A stretch of 54,366 bases of DNA from Gammaproteobacteria bacterium (GCA_015655465.1 JAATEY010000025.1:1-54366), one strand, 5' to 3'. Shown: positions 41,648 to 50,364, counted from the first letter of the stretch. Notes: generated by a model from the sequence alone, not told the origin. Program-made: numbers and translations.

Positions 41648-42757
41648 TTACGGTAGCGCGGCGCTCACCGCTGTAGGACATCCTTGCAATGTCTTGTGCG
41701 ACGCAGCGGACGCGGCCACCTTTTCGTCCTCGTGGCGCTGTCCCTGGTGCGTGACCACTTCATGCACGAATCGCAGTTTCAACAGCACCTGCCCCGGCAC
41801 CACGAACGGATAAGGATCGTGCAAGCCCATGCTGCGATTCAGGTTGTTGAGTGCATAAGTCAGGGCGAACCAGTTCTTCACCAGTGTGGCAAATCTTTCC
41901 TTGCCGAGAACCGGATCGATATGAGCAATCGATGGTTCCCGGCTATGCAGTGGATGCAGTGCGACACCGCAGGCTGCGGCGGTATCCAGGCTGTCGATCA
42001 TGTGCAGGTAGTGCGCCCAGGTCTCGGCCCAGTCTTCCCAGGGATGGGATGCCGCATAGCGGCTGACGAAGGTTTGTTGCCAGTCTGCGGGTGGGCCGTC
42101 ATCGTAGTAGCGCTGCAGCGCCTGCTCGTAGTCGGCCCTCTCGTCGCCAAACAGCCTGCGATATTCGTCAAGCCAGTCGGTGTCGCGGATCGGCAGGTTC
42201 CAGTAGTAATGCCCGATCTCGTGGCGGAGATGTCCCAGCAGGGTGCGGTAGGGTTCATTCATCTGGATTCGCCGCCGCTCCCGTTCAGGATCATCGGCCT
42301 CGGCGATGTTCAAGGTGACAAGGCCCTCGTCATGTCCGGTAAGTACCGGGCCGCTTTCTGGCGAAGGTTGATCGGCCTTGAACTCAAAGGCCAACCCCCT
42401 TGCCGGATCGATCGCCTTGCTGACCACAGGCAGTCCCAGGTCGAGCAGGGTGTATACCAGGCGCCGTTTGGCGACCTCCACTCGATACCAGGCCTCCTTG
42501 TTTCCTGGCTGTGTCAGGTCCGGAATCACCGAGGTCAGCCGGCAGGACAGACAAAAAGCATCCGGTTCCGTAGCCGGGATCACCCAGTTGCAGACGTTCT
42601 GGACGGTATAGTTCTGACATGCACGGTAGCGCTTGCCCTCCAGCGTGCCCATGGAACCCAGGTCGGGGAAGAACCCCACTGTCCGGCTGCAGCGATTGCA
42701 GGTGACATTCTCGAAAAACAATGGTCCGTCGCATTTGTCGCAATGGAAAGTCTTCAT
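41648..42757 (-). CDS. Putative zinc-binding metallopeptidase (Peptidase_Mx family)
   Basis: 369 residues. Starts MKTFHCDKCDGPLFFENVTC, a two-part zinc ribbon (C-x2-C, C-x2-C), followed by CQNYTVQNVCNWVIP and CLSC. The protease part has LRHEIGHYYW near residue 180, the HExxH motif, and WEDWAETWAHYLHMIDS further on, which may give the third ligand. This domain order is that of Peptidase_Mx proteins, which are predicted but uncharacterised metallopeptidases. No signal peptide. The last 25 residues look non-conserved. Followed by the small Cys protein and preceded by the AI-2E transporter on the same strand. Confidence 0.88.
   Translation of the reverse strand: MKTFHCDKCDGPLFFENVTCNRCSRTVGFFPDLGSMGTLEGKRYRACQNYTVQNVCNWVIPATEPDAFCLSCRLTSVIPDLTQPGNKEAWYRVEVAKRRLVYTLLDLGLPVVSKAIDPARGLAFEFKADQPSPESGPVLTGHDEGLVTLNIAEADDPERERRRIQMNEPYRTLLGHLRHEIGHYYWNLPIRDTDWLDEYRRLFGDERADYEQALQRYYDDGPPADWQQTFVSRYAASHPWEDWAETWAHYLHMIDSLDTAAACGVALHPLHSREPSIAHIDPVLGKERFATLVKNWFALTYALNNLNRSMGLHDPYPFVVPGQVLLKLRFVHEVVTHQGQRHEDEKVAASAASHKTLQGCPTAVSAALP
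41672..41677 (-). promoter_or_regulatory. CCTACA half-site before the small Cys protein
   Basis: On the minus strand GTCCTACAG, 52 bases before the ATG at 41620. The usual upstream inverted half is missing. It lies inside the last codons of the metallopeptidase gene, so chance cannot be excluded. Confidence 0.35.
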
Positions 42758-42867
42758 GGGCGGCCCGCGTTGCAGTTCGTTGCGCGAGTTTCGACGAAGT
42801 CGGCCGCGAGCACCTTAGGCCAGGGTCGACGGACGGAGTCGGATCAGTCTCACAAGCCGATGCAACA

Positions 42868-43989
42868 CTAGCGTCCAGCCGCATGAATGATCGGTGCGTC
42901 GCGGCCAACCTGCGTTGGGCCGTTTGGCTCGGTGATGGCGCCCCGACCCAGTACCTGTCCCCAGCGCCGCCAGCCCGGATGCGCATCGGCGGCGATTTTC
43001 AGCGAGGTAAGAATGGGAACAGCGAGAAACGCGCCGCCTATGCCCCAGGCGGTAGCGCCAATCAGCAGTCCCAGGATCACGACCAGCGGGTTCAACAACA
43101 GCTTCCTGCCCAGCAGTTGCGGCGTTACAAACTGCGACTCGGTGATATGCAGTACCAGGAATGCGGCCACCGGCAGGAACGTGATCGAGGCGAAGCCATG
43201 GTCCGCGAAACTCCCCGCCAGGATCAACGCGGCCGAAATCAATGCGCCGATGATGGGTACGAAGTTGAACAGGCCTGCCACGACTCCGTAGGCAGCCGCA
43301 TCCTTCACGTCCAGGGACCAGAGCAGGGCGCCTGTCGCGACGCCGAAACTGATGTTGATGACGGTGACCAGATAGAGGTACCGGGAAGCCTGTTGCCGGA
43401 TCGCCGCGCAGACCCGTAGCCAGGCGCGGCGCTCGCTCTTGTTCCGCACCGCCACCAGCACCGCACGGCCCACGCCTGAACCTGAGGTAAGGATGAAGAA
43501 GCACAGCACCACCGAAGTGCCCGCGCCAAGCAGCGATCGGGAAATGCCTGCGGCAACCGGCGTCAGCATGGTCAGCACCGCCTGCTGATCGTCTGTCTGC
43601 GTGCGGGCATTGCGGACAGGCGGCCGCGCCTGGCCGTCGGTGATGTCCATGACTTCATGATGTGCTATGCGCAGGATGTCCGGGCCGCGCGTAAGCAGTC
43701 CCAGCAGCGGCTGCCGCACCAGATAGACGGCGATCCCCACGGTGGTGAGCAGCAGGACCACGGCCAGCAGCGATGCGAGGCCACGTGGAAGGTGCGCCCG
43801 GCACAGGTGATTGCACAACGGCGACAGGGCGAGCGCCAGCAGAATGGCCGCGAACAGCGGTACTGCAACTGTCCGGCTCACTACCAGTGCTGCAAACGCC
43901 GCGACGCCGGCCGCGACCCGAACCCAGGGCATGAGACGCCTTCCATCCGACGCTGTTGCGGCAGCATCAGGGGAAGGGCGTGTGTTCAT
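42868..43989 (-). CDS. AI-2E family transporter
   Basis: 373 residues from ATG 43989, overlapping the SOD stop. Eight membrane spans: an early pair at about 22-60, one near 65-90, a long soluble stretch (residues 110-165) and then four or five C-terminal spans. VINISFGVATGALLWSLD, FNFVPIIGALI and PQLLGRKLLLNPLVVILGLLIG are signatures of the AI-2E/UPF0118 (PerM-like) family, whose members move small molecules or ions such as AI-2 or protons. The last 30 residues are a hydrophilic tail. Part of the stress-like minus-strand operon. Confidence 0.88.
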   Translation of the reverse strand: MNTRPSPDAAATASDGRRLMPWVRVAAGVAAFAALVVSRTVAVPLFAAILLALALSPLCNHLCRAHLPRGLASLLAVVLLLTTVGIAVYLVRQPLLGLLTRGPDILRIAHHEVMDITDGQARPPVRNARTQTDDQQAVLTMLTPVAAGISRSLLGAGTSVVLCFFILTSGSGVGRAVLVAVRNKSERRAWLRVCAAIRQQASRYLYLVTVINISFGVATGALLWSLDVKDAAAYGVVAGLFNFVPIIGALISAALILAGSFADHGFASITFLPVAAFLVLHITESQFVTPQLLGRKLLLNPLVVILGLLIGATAWGIGGAFLAVPILTSLKIAADAHPGWRRWGQVLGRGAITEPNGPTQVGRDAPIIHAAGR

Positions 43990-44576
43990 GCCGCCCGGCG
44001 CCATGCCTCTTGGTACCGTTTTGCGGAGATTTCCCAGTTGCTGTGTGCAAGCAGATCGCGCATGTAATGGTCGCGACCCTTGGCGCCGTAATCCGTCCAG
44101 TATGCGTGTTCCCACAGATCCACGACGTACAGCACTGCACTGTCGGCAGGAAGCCCGAATTCGTGCAGGTCGATCCAGTAGTTGTCGACGAGACCGCTTC
44201 GGGCCTCGAAGCAGGTCAGCACCCAGCCAGGCCCACGGGTCTTGCCAAGCTCCAGGATGTCGTCCTGCCATGCCTGGAATGAGCCGAAGCGTTGCGACAC
44301 CGCGGTGGAGAATGTGCCGTTGTTGCCTTCACCAGGCGCTTCGAACTGCTCGAAGAACAGCTCGTGCAGGCGTGCTCCATTGCCTTCGAATGACAGTCTG
44401 CGCGCCAGTGTTTCCCGTGGTGTCAGCGCAGCAGTCGCCGCCTGCGGAACAGTCGCATCGCGCAGCTGCTTCAGTACGGCTTCTGTCTGCTCGACATAGC
44501 CCTTGTAGAGTCCAAGGTGGGCCTCAACCGACGCTGCAGAGAGGTTGCCGAACGGCGCCAGTTTGAACTCCCTCAT
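43986..44576 (-). CDS. Fe/Mn superoxide dismutase
   Basis: 196 residues from the ATG at 44576 (MREFKLAPFGNL); three extra upstream codons are possible. Metal ligands are recognisable: His in EAHLGLY near 23, His in LHELFFEQF near 75, and Asp and His in VVDLWEHAYW near 158-167. GPGWVLTCFE matches the standard GxGW strand. The HELFFEQF variant differs from the common NHxFYW, so this is a divergent member, but all four ligand positions look intact. No signal peptide. Probably removes superoxide in the cytoplasm under envelope stress. Confidence 0.88.
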   Translation of the reverse strand: MREFKLAPFGNLSAASVEAHLGLYKGYVEQTEAVLKQLRDATVPQAATAALTPRETLARRLSFEGNGARLHELFFEQFEAPGEGNNGTFSTAVSQRFGSFQAWQDDILELGKTRGPGWVLTCFEARSGLVDNYWIDLHEFGLPADSAVLYVVDLWEHAYWTDYGAKGRDHYMRDLLAHSNWEISAKRYQEAWRRAA

Positions 44577-44594
44577 GCTCCACAACCTCGCAGG

Positions 44595-44858
44595 TCAGTC
44601 TTTCCTGCGTGTGAATGAACGTGCAATGTCCGCCACCACGCCGATGCCGCTGGTGCCGACAATGCGTGTCGCCAGTACCGCCAGCACGGAACCCGAAAAC
44701 ATCAACACACGGCGGTTGCGCGGGTTGAACGCAAAGCGCATCACCTTGCTGCGGGGGAAATGATCCCCGTCATCGTCCTGGCCGTTGCGCAGGACGCGGG
44801 TGGCAGGAATCAGGTACTCGCGCAGCTGCCGGCGCGTGACATCCATGGGTTCGCTCAT
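44595..44858 (-). CDS. Small membrane protein between YqjE-like and SOD genes
   Basis: 87 residues from ATG 44858 (MSEPMDVTRRQLREY), overlapping the previous stop by four bases. A charged N-terminal half is followed by one membrane span VLMFSGSVLAVLATRIVG near 52-70 and a basic end SFTRRKD. The position after yqjD- and yqjE-like genes resembles that of yqjK in enterobacteria, but I see no clear sequence match. Function unknown. Confidence 0.65.
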   Translation of the reverse strand: MSEPMDVTRRQLREYLIPATRVLRNGQDDDGDHFPRSKVMRFAFNPRNRRVLMFSGSVLAVLATRIVGTSGIGVVADIARSFTRRKD

Positions 44859-45217
44859 GAGGCTCTCCGCCATTCCTGCAGTAGTGCCAGATCCTGTGCT
44901 GCTTCATCCCGCAGTGTCCTGCTGTGCGGCCCGAGGGTGGCATGTCGGACCGCAAGCATGGCCAGCACCGCCGTGGCGATCAGGCACAACAGCAACGATC
45001 CGATGCAGTAGTTCAGGCGCCACGGCGTATCCCAGAGCAGCGCCAGGCCCGTTGTCCACGCAGCCAGCAGCGTGGCGGTTGCCATCACCAGGGCCCCGGA
45101 CGCGAGCAGGGCGCGCCGGAGGAAGGAGGCCCGGTACTCGCCTGCGGCTTGCCCCACGAGTTCAACATATGAACCCAGGTGCTGTGCCGCAACCTGTGCC
45201 AGGCCCGCAAGCCTCAT
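44855..45217 (-). CDS. YqjE-like membrane protein (phage holin superfamily III-like)
   Basis: 120 residues from ATG 45217. Amphipathic N-terminus (LAGLAQVAAQHLGSYVELVG), then two hairpin spans at about 40-62 and 70-92, and a cytoplasmic helical tail. This is the YqjE/holin_3_6 pattern. It sits two bases after the YqjD-like gene, as yqjE follows yqjD in E. coli. Its job is unknown; YqjD/ElaB relatives tether ribosomes to the membrane in stationary phase. Confidence 0.75.
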   Translation of the reverse strand: MRLAGLAQVAAQHLGSYVELVGQAAGEYRASFLRRALLASGALVMATATLLAAWTTGLALLWDTPWRLNYCIGSLLLCLIATAVLAMLAVRHATLGPHSRTLRDEAAQDLALLQEWRRAS

Positions 45218-45219
45218 CG

Positions 45220-45561
45220 CTACTTGCTCCTGATGAAGGCACCGAGCGCCAGGCCGGCAACTGCGGCGATGCCGATGGCAGTCCATGGGCTGTCGTGCAC
45301 GAAGCCGTCCGTAGCCTTGGCGGCGGCCTTGGTGGTTTCCACCGTCTTGTGGATGCTGCGCTCGGCGGTAGTACGCACCGCATTGATGGACGATTCAACG
45401 CGTTGACGGGCCCGCGAGATGTCCGAGTCCTGAAGCGGTGTGACGTGGCGGACCAGATCCTCGACGTCGTCGAGGAACTTGTGCAACTGGCTGCCCTTCT
45501 TCTGGACCACGTCGTCGGCACGATCTGCCAGGTTCGAAAACTTTTCTGCTGCTGATGTCAT
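45220..45561 (-). CDS. YqjD/ElaB-like DUF883 protein
   Basis: 113 residues from ATG 45561 (MTSAAEKFSNLADRADDVV). A long amphipathic helix with alternating charged residues ends in a C-terminal anchor PWTAIGIAAVAGLALGAFI followed by RSK. This is the DUF883/YqjD layout: a tail-anchored protein that, in E. coli, inhibits and tethers ribosomes in stationary phase. Four bases separate it from the DUF1328 gene, so they are co-transcribed. Confidence 0.85.
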   Translation of the reverse strand: MTSAAEKFSNLADRADDVVQKKGSQLHKFLDDVEDLVRHVTPLQDSDISRARQRVESSINAVRTTAERSIHKTVETTKAAAKATDGFVHDSPWTAIGIAAVAGLALGAFIRSK

Positions 45562-45565
45562 GTGA

Positions 45566-45730
45566 TTACCCCTTGCGTGTACGGCCAAAAATGAAAGTAG
45601 CTACCGCGAAGATCAGGAATACGACAAACAGGATCTTCGCGATGCCGGCGGCGCCGGCAGCAATGCCGGTAAACCCGAACAGCGCTGCGATCAGCGCTAT
45701 TACAAAAAAAACGACTGCGTAGTGAAGCAT
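45566..45730 (-). CDS. DUF1328 small membrane protein (YtjA-like)
   Basis: 54 residues from ATG 45730. Two hydrophobic spans, [20 protein letters not shown] and then [19 protein letters not shown], with the [11 protein letters not shown] turn that defines DUF1328. Short, conserved and function-unknown; often induced with stress genes. First gene of the minus-strand run, with a GacA-like box 91 bases before its start. Confidence 0.88.
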   Translation of the reverse strand: MLHYAVVFFVIALIAALFGFTGIAAGAAGIAKILFVVFLIFAVATFIFGRTRKG

Positions 45731-45820
45731 GAGTCCTCCGGTTGCCGGATTGCCCGGCTGCTGCAGGCAACAGTGCAGTGAATGCCTTGCGGATGTCGTA
45801 GTCCAAAGCTTCTGACCCGG

Positions 45821-45838
45821 TGTAGGACGCTGCCCACG
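45821..45838 (-). promoter_or_regulatory. GacA-like box before the DUF1328/YqjD/SOD operon
   Basis: On the minus strand CGTGGG-CAGCGT-CCTACA; downstream half perfect, upstream half four of six. 90 bases separate it from the DUF1328 ATG. Confidence 0.5.
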
Positions 45839-45845
45839 AAGCGGG

Positions 45846-45863
45846 AATAGGAGGTGTCCTACA
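45846..45863 (+). promoter_or_regulatory. GacA-like box before the BON lipoprotein gene
   Basis: AATAGG-AGGTGT-CCTACA; downstream half perfect, upstream half four of six. It ends 92 bases before the BON gene ATG and is back to back with the minus-strand box. Confidence 0.5.
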
Positions 45864-45955
45864 AGAGAAGCTGTGCGTTGCTGCTGCTGCGCGCCAGTGC
45901 CGTGTGCCACGCTGAGCCATACCCAATCCGGGAAAGTTTCAAGGGAGCAGTGAAC

Positions 45956-46267
45956 ATGAAGTACACGAGTGCAAAGTTGGTATTGGCTTGCGTGCTGGCT
46001 TTCGGCATGACTGGCTGCAATGTGTTTCGCGGTGAGTCCACGGCGGGCGAGTATGTGGACGATACGGTGATCACCACGCAGATCAAGGCCGAACTGCTGG
46101 AATCGAAGAAGGTTGACGGCTGGGACGTCAACGTCGACGTGTTGAAAGGCAGGGTCAGGCTGATCGGCTGGGCATCGGATGTCGCCGAGCGCAGGAAGGC
46201 GACTGAAATTGCCAAGTCCGTGAAGGGTGTGAAGTCGGTGGACAATCAGCTGAAGATCAAGAGCTGA
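45956..46267 (+). CDS. BON domain lipoprotein
   Basis: 103 residues from ATG 45956, with AAGGGAG upstream. Signal peptide with lipobox MTGC (Cys near residue 21). One BON domain: [20 protein letters not shown] near 35, [40 protein letters not shown]. This is the OsmY-like single-BON pattern; such proteins bind phospholipid and protect the envelope in osmotic stress. Divergent from the DUF1328 operon and probably under the same control. Confidence 0.9.
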   Translation: MKYTSAKLVLACVLAFGMTGCNVFRGESTAGEYVDDTVITTQIKAELLESKKVDGWDVNVDVLKGRVRLIGWASDVAERRKATEIAKSVKGVKSVDNQLKIKS

Positions 46268-46277
46268 CAGCTCATTG

Positions 46278-46303
46278 GGCATGGGGCATGACAGCCCCAT
46301 GCC
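46278..46303. terminator. Hairpin between convergent BON and PQQ dehydrogenase genes
   Basis: A perfect 10-bp stem GGCATGGGGC / GCCCCATGCC with loop ATGACA. A second hairpin GCCCGG-GAA-CCGGGC follows at 46308-46322, touching the dehydrogenase stop. No T-run on either side, so its role as terminator is likely but not certain. Confidence 0.5.
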
Positions 46304-46322
46304 GTTTGCCCGGGAACCGGGC

Positions 46323-48461
46323 CTACCGCGCTTTCCTCGCTTCACCCAGCAGGAAGGCGCGGATGTCTTCCACATCCTGGGTGCTGAGCCAGGCATCGAA
46401 GCCGGCCATGCCGCGGGAGCGCAGAGCGCCTGCGTGCACCACCTCCCGGAACAGTTCGGGTGTCGCCAGCCGCGGAGAGCGCGCAAGGTCCGGCGTGTAG
46501 ATGCCACCGATATGGCAGGAAAGGCACCAGTCGGCGAGCAGCTTGCCGCCATGCGCCACATTGCCGCTGGAGGCGGTGACCGTCCTGAAATCAAGCGGCG
46601 GTGCTGGCACATGGGGCGCAAAGTCAGGCGCTTTCACGGTGCCCCCGAGCTTGTAGACGTAAATGCGGCCAGGGCGGCGCGGGAAGCGACCGCCGATCAT
46701 TGCATTGGCGCCGCCATAGCCCACCGTTACGGCGATGTACTGCACGCCGTCGATCTCATAGGTGGCCGGCGCGGCCATCACTGCGGCCGCAGTCCTGTCG
46801 GTCCAGATCTTCTTGCCGGTAACTGCGTCGTAGGCGTTGAAGGTGTTGTCGGAACCACCGAATACCAGGCCGCTGGCGGTGGCGAGCACGCCGCCGGTCC
46901 ATGCATTGTCTTCCGCCGCGATCCAGCGCGGCTGTTGCTGCACCGGGTCCCACGCGATCAGGTAGCCGCCGCCGGCCGGCAGCTTCGCCAGCACTGCTTC
47001 ACCAGCTGCCGAGAGTTTCTCCACCGGCCGGGTATCCGGCGGCCCGAGTGGGCCGAACGCACCTTCCAGCGCGAGGTTCCAGCGGCCGCGCAGGAATTGC
47101 CATGTCGGGTCCTGCTTGTAGGTGAAGCCGTCGCGATGCGCGGGAATGTAGACCAGCCCCGTCCGGGGATTGAAGGCCATCGGCTGCCAGGTGTGACCGC
47201 CGTTCGGGCCGGCCGACAGGCGCGACAGCCCACCTTTCAGATAGCGCGTGCGCGGATTGTCCACCGGCCGACCGGTGGCGAGGTCGATCTTTTCCGCCCA
47301 GTTCACGCCCGCGTATTTTTCCGCCGAGAGCAGCTTGCCGCTGGCGGCGTCCAGCACATAGAAGAAACCGTTCTTGGGCGCCTGCATCACCACATGGTGC
47401 GGCTGGCCGCCGATGGTGAGATCGGCCGTCATGATGTGCTGCGTGGCGGTGTAGTCCCAGCTGTCGCCGGGCGTGGTCTGGTAGTGCCAGACGTATTCAC
47501 CCGTGTCGGGCTTCAGCGCGAGGATGGACGACAGGAACAGGTTGTCGCCCCTGCCATCGGAGCGTGCCTGGTGGCTCCATGGTGAACCGTTGCCGGTGCC
47601 GATGTACACCAGGTCGGTGACCGGATCGTAGGTGATGGCATCCCAGACGGTGCCGCCGCCGCCGGTCTTTTTCCAGCCTTCGCCGAACCAGGTGGCGGTG
47701 GCCTTCTCGGTAAATACCTTGTCGGAAGCCGCGCCGTCGGCTTTTCCTTCCGGATTCGGCGTGGTGTAGAAGCGCCAGGCGAGCTTGCCCGTTTCGGAAT
47801 CGTAGGCCGATACATAGCCGCGCACGCCAAGCTCTGCGCCGCCGTTGCCGATGAGCACCTTGCCTTTCACCACGCGCGGCGCGCCGGTGATGGTGTAGGG
47901 CCAGGCCGTGTCGGTGGTCTGCACCGACCAGACTTCCTTGCCGGTGCCGGCGTCCAGCGCAATCAGCCGGCCGTCGAGCGCGCCGACATACACCTTGCCA
48001 TTCCAGATGGCCACGCCGCGGTTGACCACATCGCAGCAGGCGTCGCGCGCCTTCTGGCCATCGACCCTGGGGTCGTAGCTCCACTTGAGCTGGCCAGTCC
48101 TGGCGTCGAGGGCATGCACACGCGACCAGCTGGTGGTGGTGTAGAGCACACCGTCGACGATCAGCGGTGTGGCTTCCATGCCGCGATCGGAGTCCGCGTC
48201 GAACTCGTGATACCAGGCGAGGCCAAGAGTGTTTACGTTATCGCGGGTGATCTGTTCGAGCGGGCTGAAGCGCTGTTCGGACCAGGTGCGACCACCGCTG
48301 ACCCATTCGGCATTGTGGTCTGCGGCCTGGATGCGTGCTGCGTCGACATTGCCGGCGGTAACAGCCTTGGCTGTAGTGACGGGCGGAGCCTTGTTGCAGC
48401 CGGCCAGGCCCAGAAATGCCGCCACTGCCATGGGCAGTGCCAGCAGGCGAAATGCGCGCAT
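46323..48461 (-). CDS. PQQ-dependent alcohol dehydrogenase, quinohaemoprotein type, with lipobox
   Basis: 712 residues from ATG 48461. Signal with lipobox LAGC (Cys22), so anchored to a membrane. The eight-bladed PQQ propeller is marked by repeated W-motifs ([55 protein letters not shown]). The vicinal Cys pair [10 protein letters not shown] near 143-144 contacts PQQ in this class. A C-terminal cytochrome c domain has WCLSCHIGG near 646-654. It oxidises an alcohol and passes electrons to haem. No pqq biosynthesis gene is in the window. Confidence 0.92.
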   Translation of the reverse strand: MRAFRLLALPMAVAAFLGLAGCNKAPPVTTAKAVTAGNVDAARIQAADHNAEWVSGGRTWSEQRFSPLEQITRDNVNTLGLAWYHEFDADSDRGMEATPLIVDGVLYTTTSWSRVHALDARTGQLKWSYDPRVDGQKARDACCDVVNRGVAIWNGKVYVGALDGRLIALDAGTGKEVWSVQTTDTAWPYTITGAPRVVKGKVLIGNGGAELGVRGYVSAYDSETGKLAWRFYTTPNPEGKADGAASDKVFTEKATATWFGEGWKKTGGGGTVWDAITYDPVTDLVYIGTGNGSPWSHQARSDGRGDNLFLSSILALKPDTGEYVWHYQTTPGDSWDYTATQHIMTADLTIGGQPHHVVMQAPKNGFFYVLDAASGKLLSAEKYAGVNWAEKIDLATGRPVDNPRTRYLKGGLSRLSAGPNGGHTWQPMAFNPRTGLVYIPAHRDGFTYKQDPTWQFLRGRWNLALEGAFGPLGPPDTRPVEKLSAAGEAVLAKLPAGGGYLIAWDPVQQQPRWIAAEDNAWTGGVLATASGLVFGGSDNTFNAYDAVTGKKIWTDRTAAAVMAAPATYEIDGVQYIAVTVGYGGANAMIGGRFPRRPGRIYVYKLGGTVKAPDFAPHVPAPPLDFRTVTASSGNVAHGGKLLADWCLSCHIGGIYTPDLARSPRLATPELFREVVHAGALRSRGMAGFDAWLSTQDVEDIRAFLLGEARKAR

Positions 48462-48537
48462 GAATCCCCCGTCCGCCGGTGATCCGGCTGTGTTGATGGA
48501 TGCTACGAAAGGAAATCCCCAGGTTCGCCGTCCGTCC

Positions 48538-48939
48538 TCAGCCAGGGGCATACTTTGCGAATACTTCCGCTTCGGTCAGGTTCGATGTCTCATTCGCGAA
48601 TGCATAGCTGGCAGGTTTCCTGTCGATGAATATCTGTGCCATGAATTGGAACTCGCGGCCGTTCTGGAACAGCCCGACCGACAGTTCGTGGTCGTTGGTC
48701 GGCAGGTATCGGTAGAAGAGGTGCGTTCCGCACACCTTGCAAAATGCCCGCTCCGCCCACTCCGAGGATCGGAAAGCAGATATGTTGTGGGCCCCGGATA
48801 TCTGCACGTCTGCGCCGCCGTGAATGCAGAAGTAGGGCCCGCTTCCCCAGCGACGACACATGCCGCAATGACAGGCGTTCATTGCGGTGTTGTCGGGGGT
48901 CTCGATGGTTACGGCGCCGCAGAGGCATGACCCCTGCAT
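48538..48939 (-). CDS. GFA family (glutathione-dependent formaldehyde-activating) protein
   Basis: 133 residues from ATG 48939. Zinc ligands of the GFA fold are all present: SCLCGAV near 4-10, NACHCGMCRRWG near 25, and FCKVCGTHLFYR near 70. These proteins bind zinc and glutathione adducts; many are annotated as formaldehyde-activating without proof. Lies after the PQQ dehydrogenase gene on the same strand, which oxidises alcohols to aldehydes, so an aldehyde-detoxifying role is plausible. This link is inference. Confidence 0.88.
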   Translation of the reverse strand: MQGSCLCGAVTIETPDNTAMNACHCGMCRRWGSGPYFCIHGGADVQISGAHNISAFRSSEWAERAFCKVCGTHLFYRYLPTNDHELSVGLFQNGREFQFMAQIFIDRKPASYAFANETSNLTEAEVFAKYAPG

Positions 48940-49048
48940 GATCACACCCTGTCCGGATGATTTGCGAAAGTCTTCATGGCTACCCCGGATTCCGATTCGG
49001 GACAGCCTAGGCCAATCCTGACAGCGGGGCAAGACAGGGCCTGGACCT

Positions 49049-49318
49049 TCACAAAGCTCCCCCGAGATTGTGCTGATAGGCGTCGACGTCCAGCAGGGGA
49101 ACGTCCGGGTGCAGAACATTCCGCAGACACTGCCAATGCACAAAGAAATGCTGCGGGCCCCCTTCAGCCAGCCGCAGGTCAACGCTTACCCGATCACCCG
49201 GAGCGCACCTGAGAGCGCAAATTCCGCATTGGACTCTCTGCTGTCTGCTCACAAGGGGTTCCACCTTCGGATGAACATGAGTAGGGCCATAAGGTAACCG
49301 CGCAGCGCTCCACTTCAC
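49049..49318 (-). CDS. Small Cys-containing protein, function unknown
   Basis: 89 residues from ATG 49318; a GTG at 49252 is a possible shorter start. The conserved-looking core is VQCGICALRCAPGDRVSVDL, then EGGPQHFFVHWQCLRNVLHP and DVPLLD. The CGxC and HWxC-x5-H pattern resembles small treble-clef zinc domains of the type seen in immunity or hypothetical proteins. No further identity. Confidence 0.5.
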   Translation of the reverse strand: MKWSAARLPYGPTHVHPKVEPLVSRQQRVQCGICALRCAPGDRVSVDLRLAEGGPQHFFVHWQCLRNVLHPDVPLLDVDAYQHNLGGAL

Positions 49319-49517
49319 AATCTTCGTTGTCCATTCAATCCAGCATTGGCAACGCCAACACTTCTCAGGCTCCCTGGCTGCCGCTGGGCGGATCCTCGTC
49401 CAGCATGCAGGCTGGAGAACTGTTCAAGATCGATCGTGGCTGCATTGTTGCGGTCGAGGCAATGGGTGCGTCGCTGCCATACGGCACGAAGAGCGGGTGG
49501 GGCGAGTAGAACGCCGG
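49319..49517. other. Intergenic stretch with no recognised gene
   Basis: Short frames on both strands have no signature or ribosome site that I recognise. Confidence 0.4.
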
Positions 49518-50258
49518 TCAACCAAGCGCCTGCCTGATCAGTCCAGCGGCCACGAGGCTAAGCAGGATCCTGAACCCCAGGCGGAACACTTTCTCCGGCA
49601 CGCGCGTAAGCAGCCGGCTGCCTGCGGCGGTGCCGGCAAAACCTGAAATCACCATCAGCAGGATGAGCAGCAGGTACTGTCCGAATGCAAACCCCATCGC
49701 CACGAACACGGCCACCTTGAGCACGTGCTGGAAAGTCATGAGCATGGCGTGGGTGGCGACCAGCTGCCGCCGGTCGGCTATGCCACGCACGAATGCCGCA
49801 ACCAGCGGACCAGCGGCGCCTACGACCATTCCCAGGGCGGAGACCACCGCCCCACCTGCGAACTGCAGCGAACGACTGGTGGCGATGGCTTTCGGTTGTG
49901 GCAGCCAGGTGGTGACCAGCACGAAGAACCCGATGGCCGCCGCAAACCATTTCTGGGGTAGCAGCCAGGCGAACCTGCCACCAACCACCGAACCCAGGGC
50001 GGCGCCGAGTGCAACCCACAGGATGAGTTTCCACTGGATGTGCTGACGCTGCACCAGTGCACGACCGGCATTGCTGCCCAGTTGTATGCAGCCGTGCACG
50101 GGCACGACCACGACTGGCGGAAACACCAGCGCCATGACGGCGATCAGCAGCGAGCCACCGCCGAGGGAGAAGGTGGCGGTAATCAGCGAAGTGAGGAAGC
50201 TCAGTGCGACAAGCGCGAGCGTGGCCTCTGCGCCGAGTCCGGGTGGCAGCGTAAGCAC
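49518..50258 (-). CDS. TauE/SafE family sulfite exporter-like protein
   Basis: 246 residues from GTG 50258, with GAAGGAAG six bases upstream; an ATG 20 codons earlier lacks a site. About eight membrane spans in two repeats. LTSLITATFSLGGGSLLIAVM starts repeat 1 (the conserved GGG motif), and VVSALGMVVGAAGPLVAAFV starts repeat 2. The family exports sulfite, taurine breakdown products or similar anions. Substrate not evident. Confidence 0.87.
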   Translation of the reverse strand: MLTLPPGLGAEATLALVALSFLTSLITATFSLGGGSLLIAVMALVFPPVVVVPVHGCIQLGSNAGRALVQRQHIQWKLILWVALGAALGSVVGGRFAWLLPQKWFAAAIGFFVLVTTWLPQPKAIATSRSLQFAGGAVVSALGMVVGAAGPLVAAFVRGIADRRQLVATHAMLMTFQHVLKVAVFVAMGFAFGQYLLLILLMVISGFAGTAAGSRLLTRVPEKVFRLGFRILLSLVAAGLIRQALG

Positions 50259-50364
50259 TGAACTTCCTTCAGTTGAACGAAGGGGCAGGCGTTGGCGTGG
50301 CCGCTGATTCCATTTCACGACACCCCGTCATGTATAGGTCGCCTGATGCGAGCAACAAGCTAGC

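Noticed and set aside
49327-49509. 60-codon plus-strand frame
   Set aside because: No ribosome site and no resemblance to a known protein; the minus-strand frame here is equally featureless.
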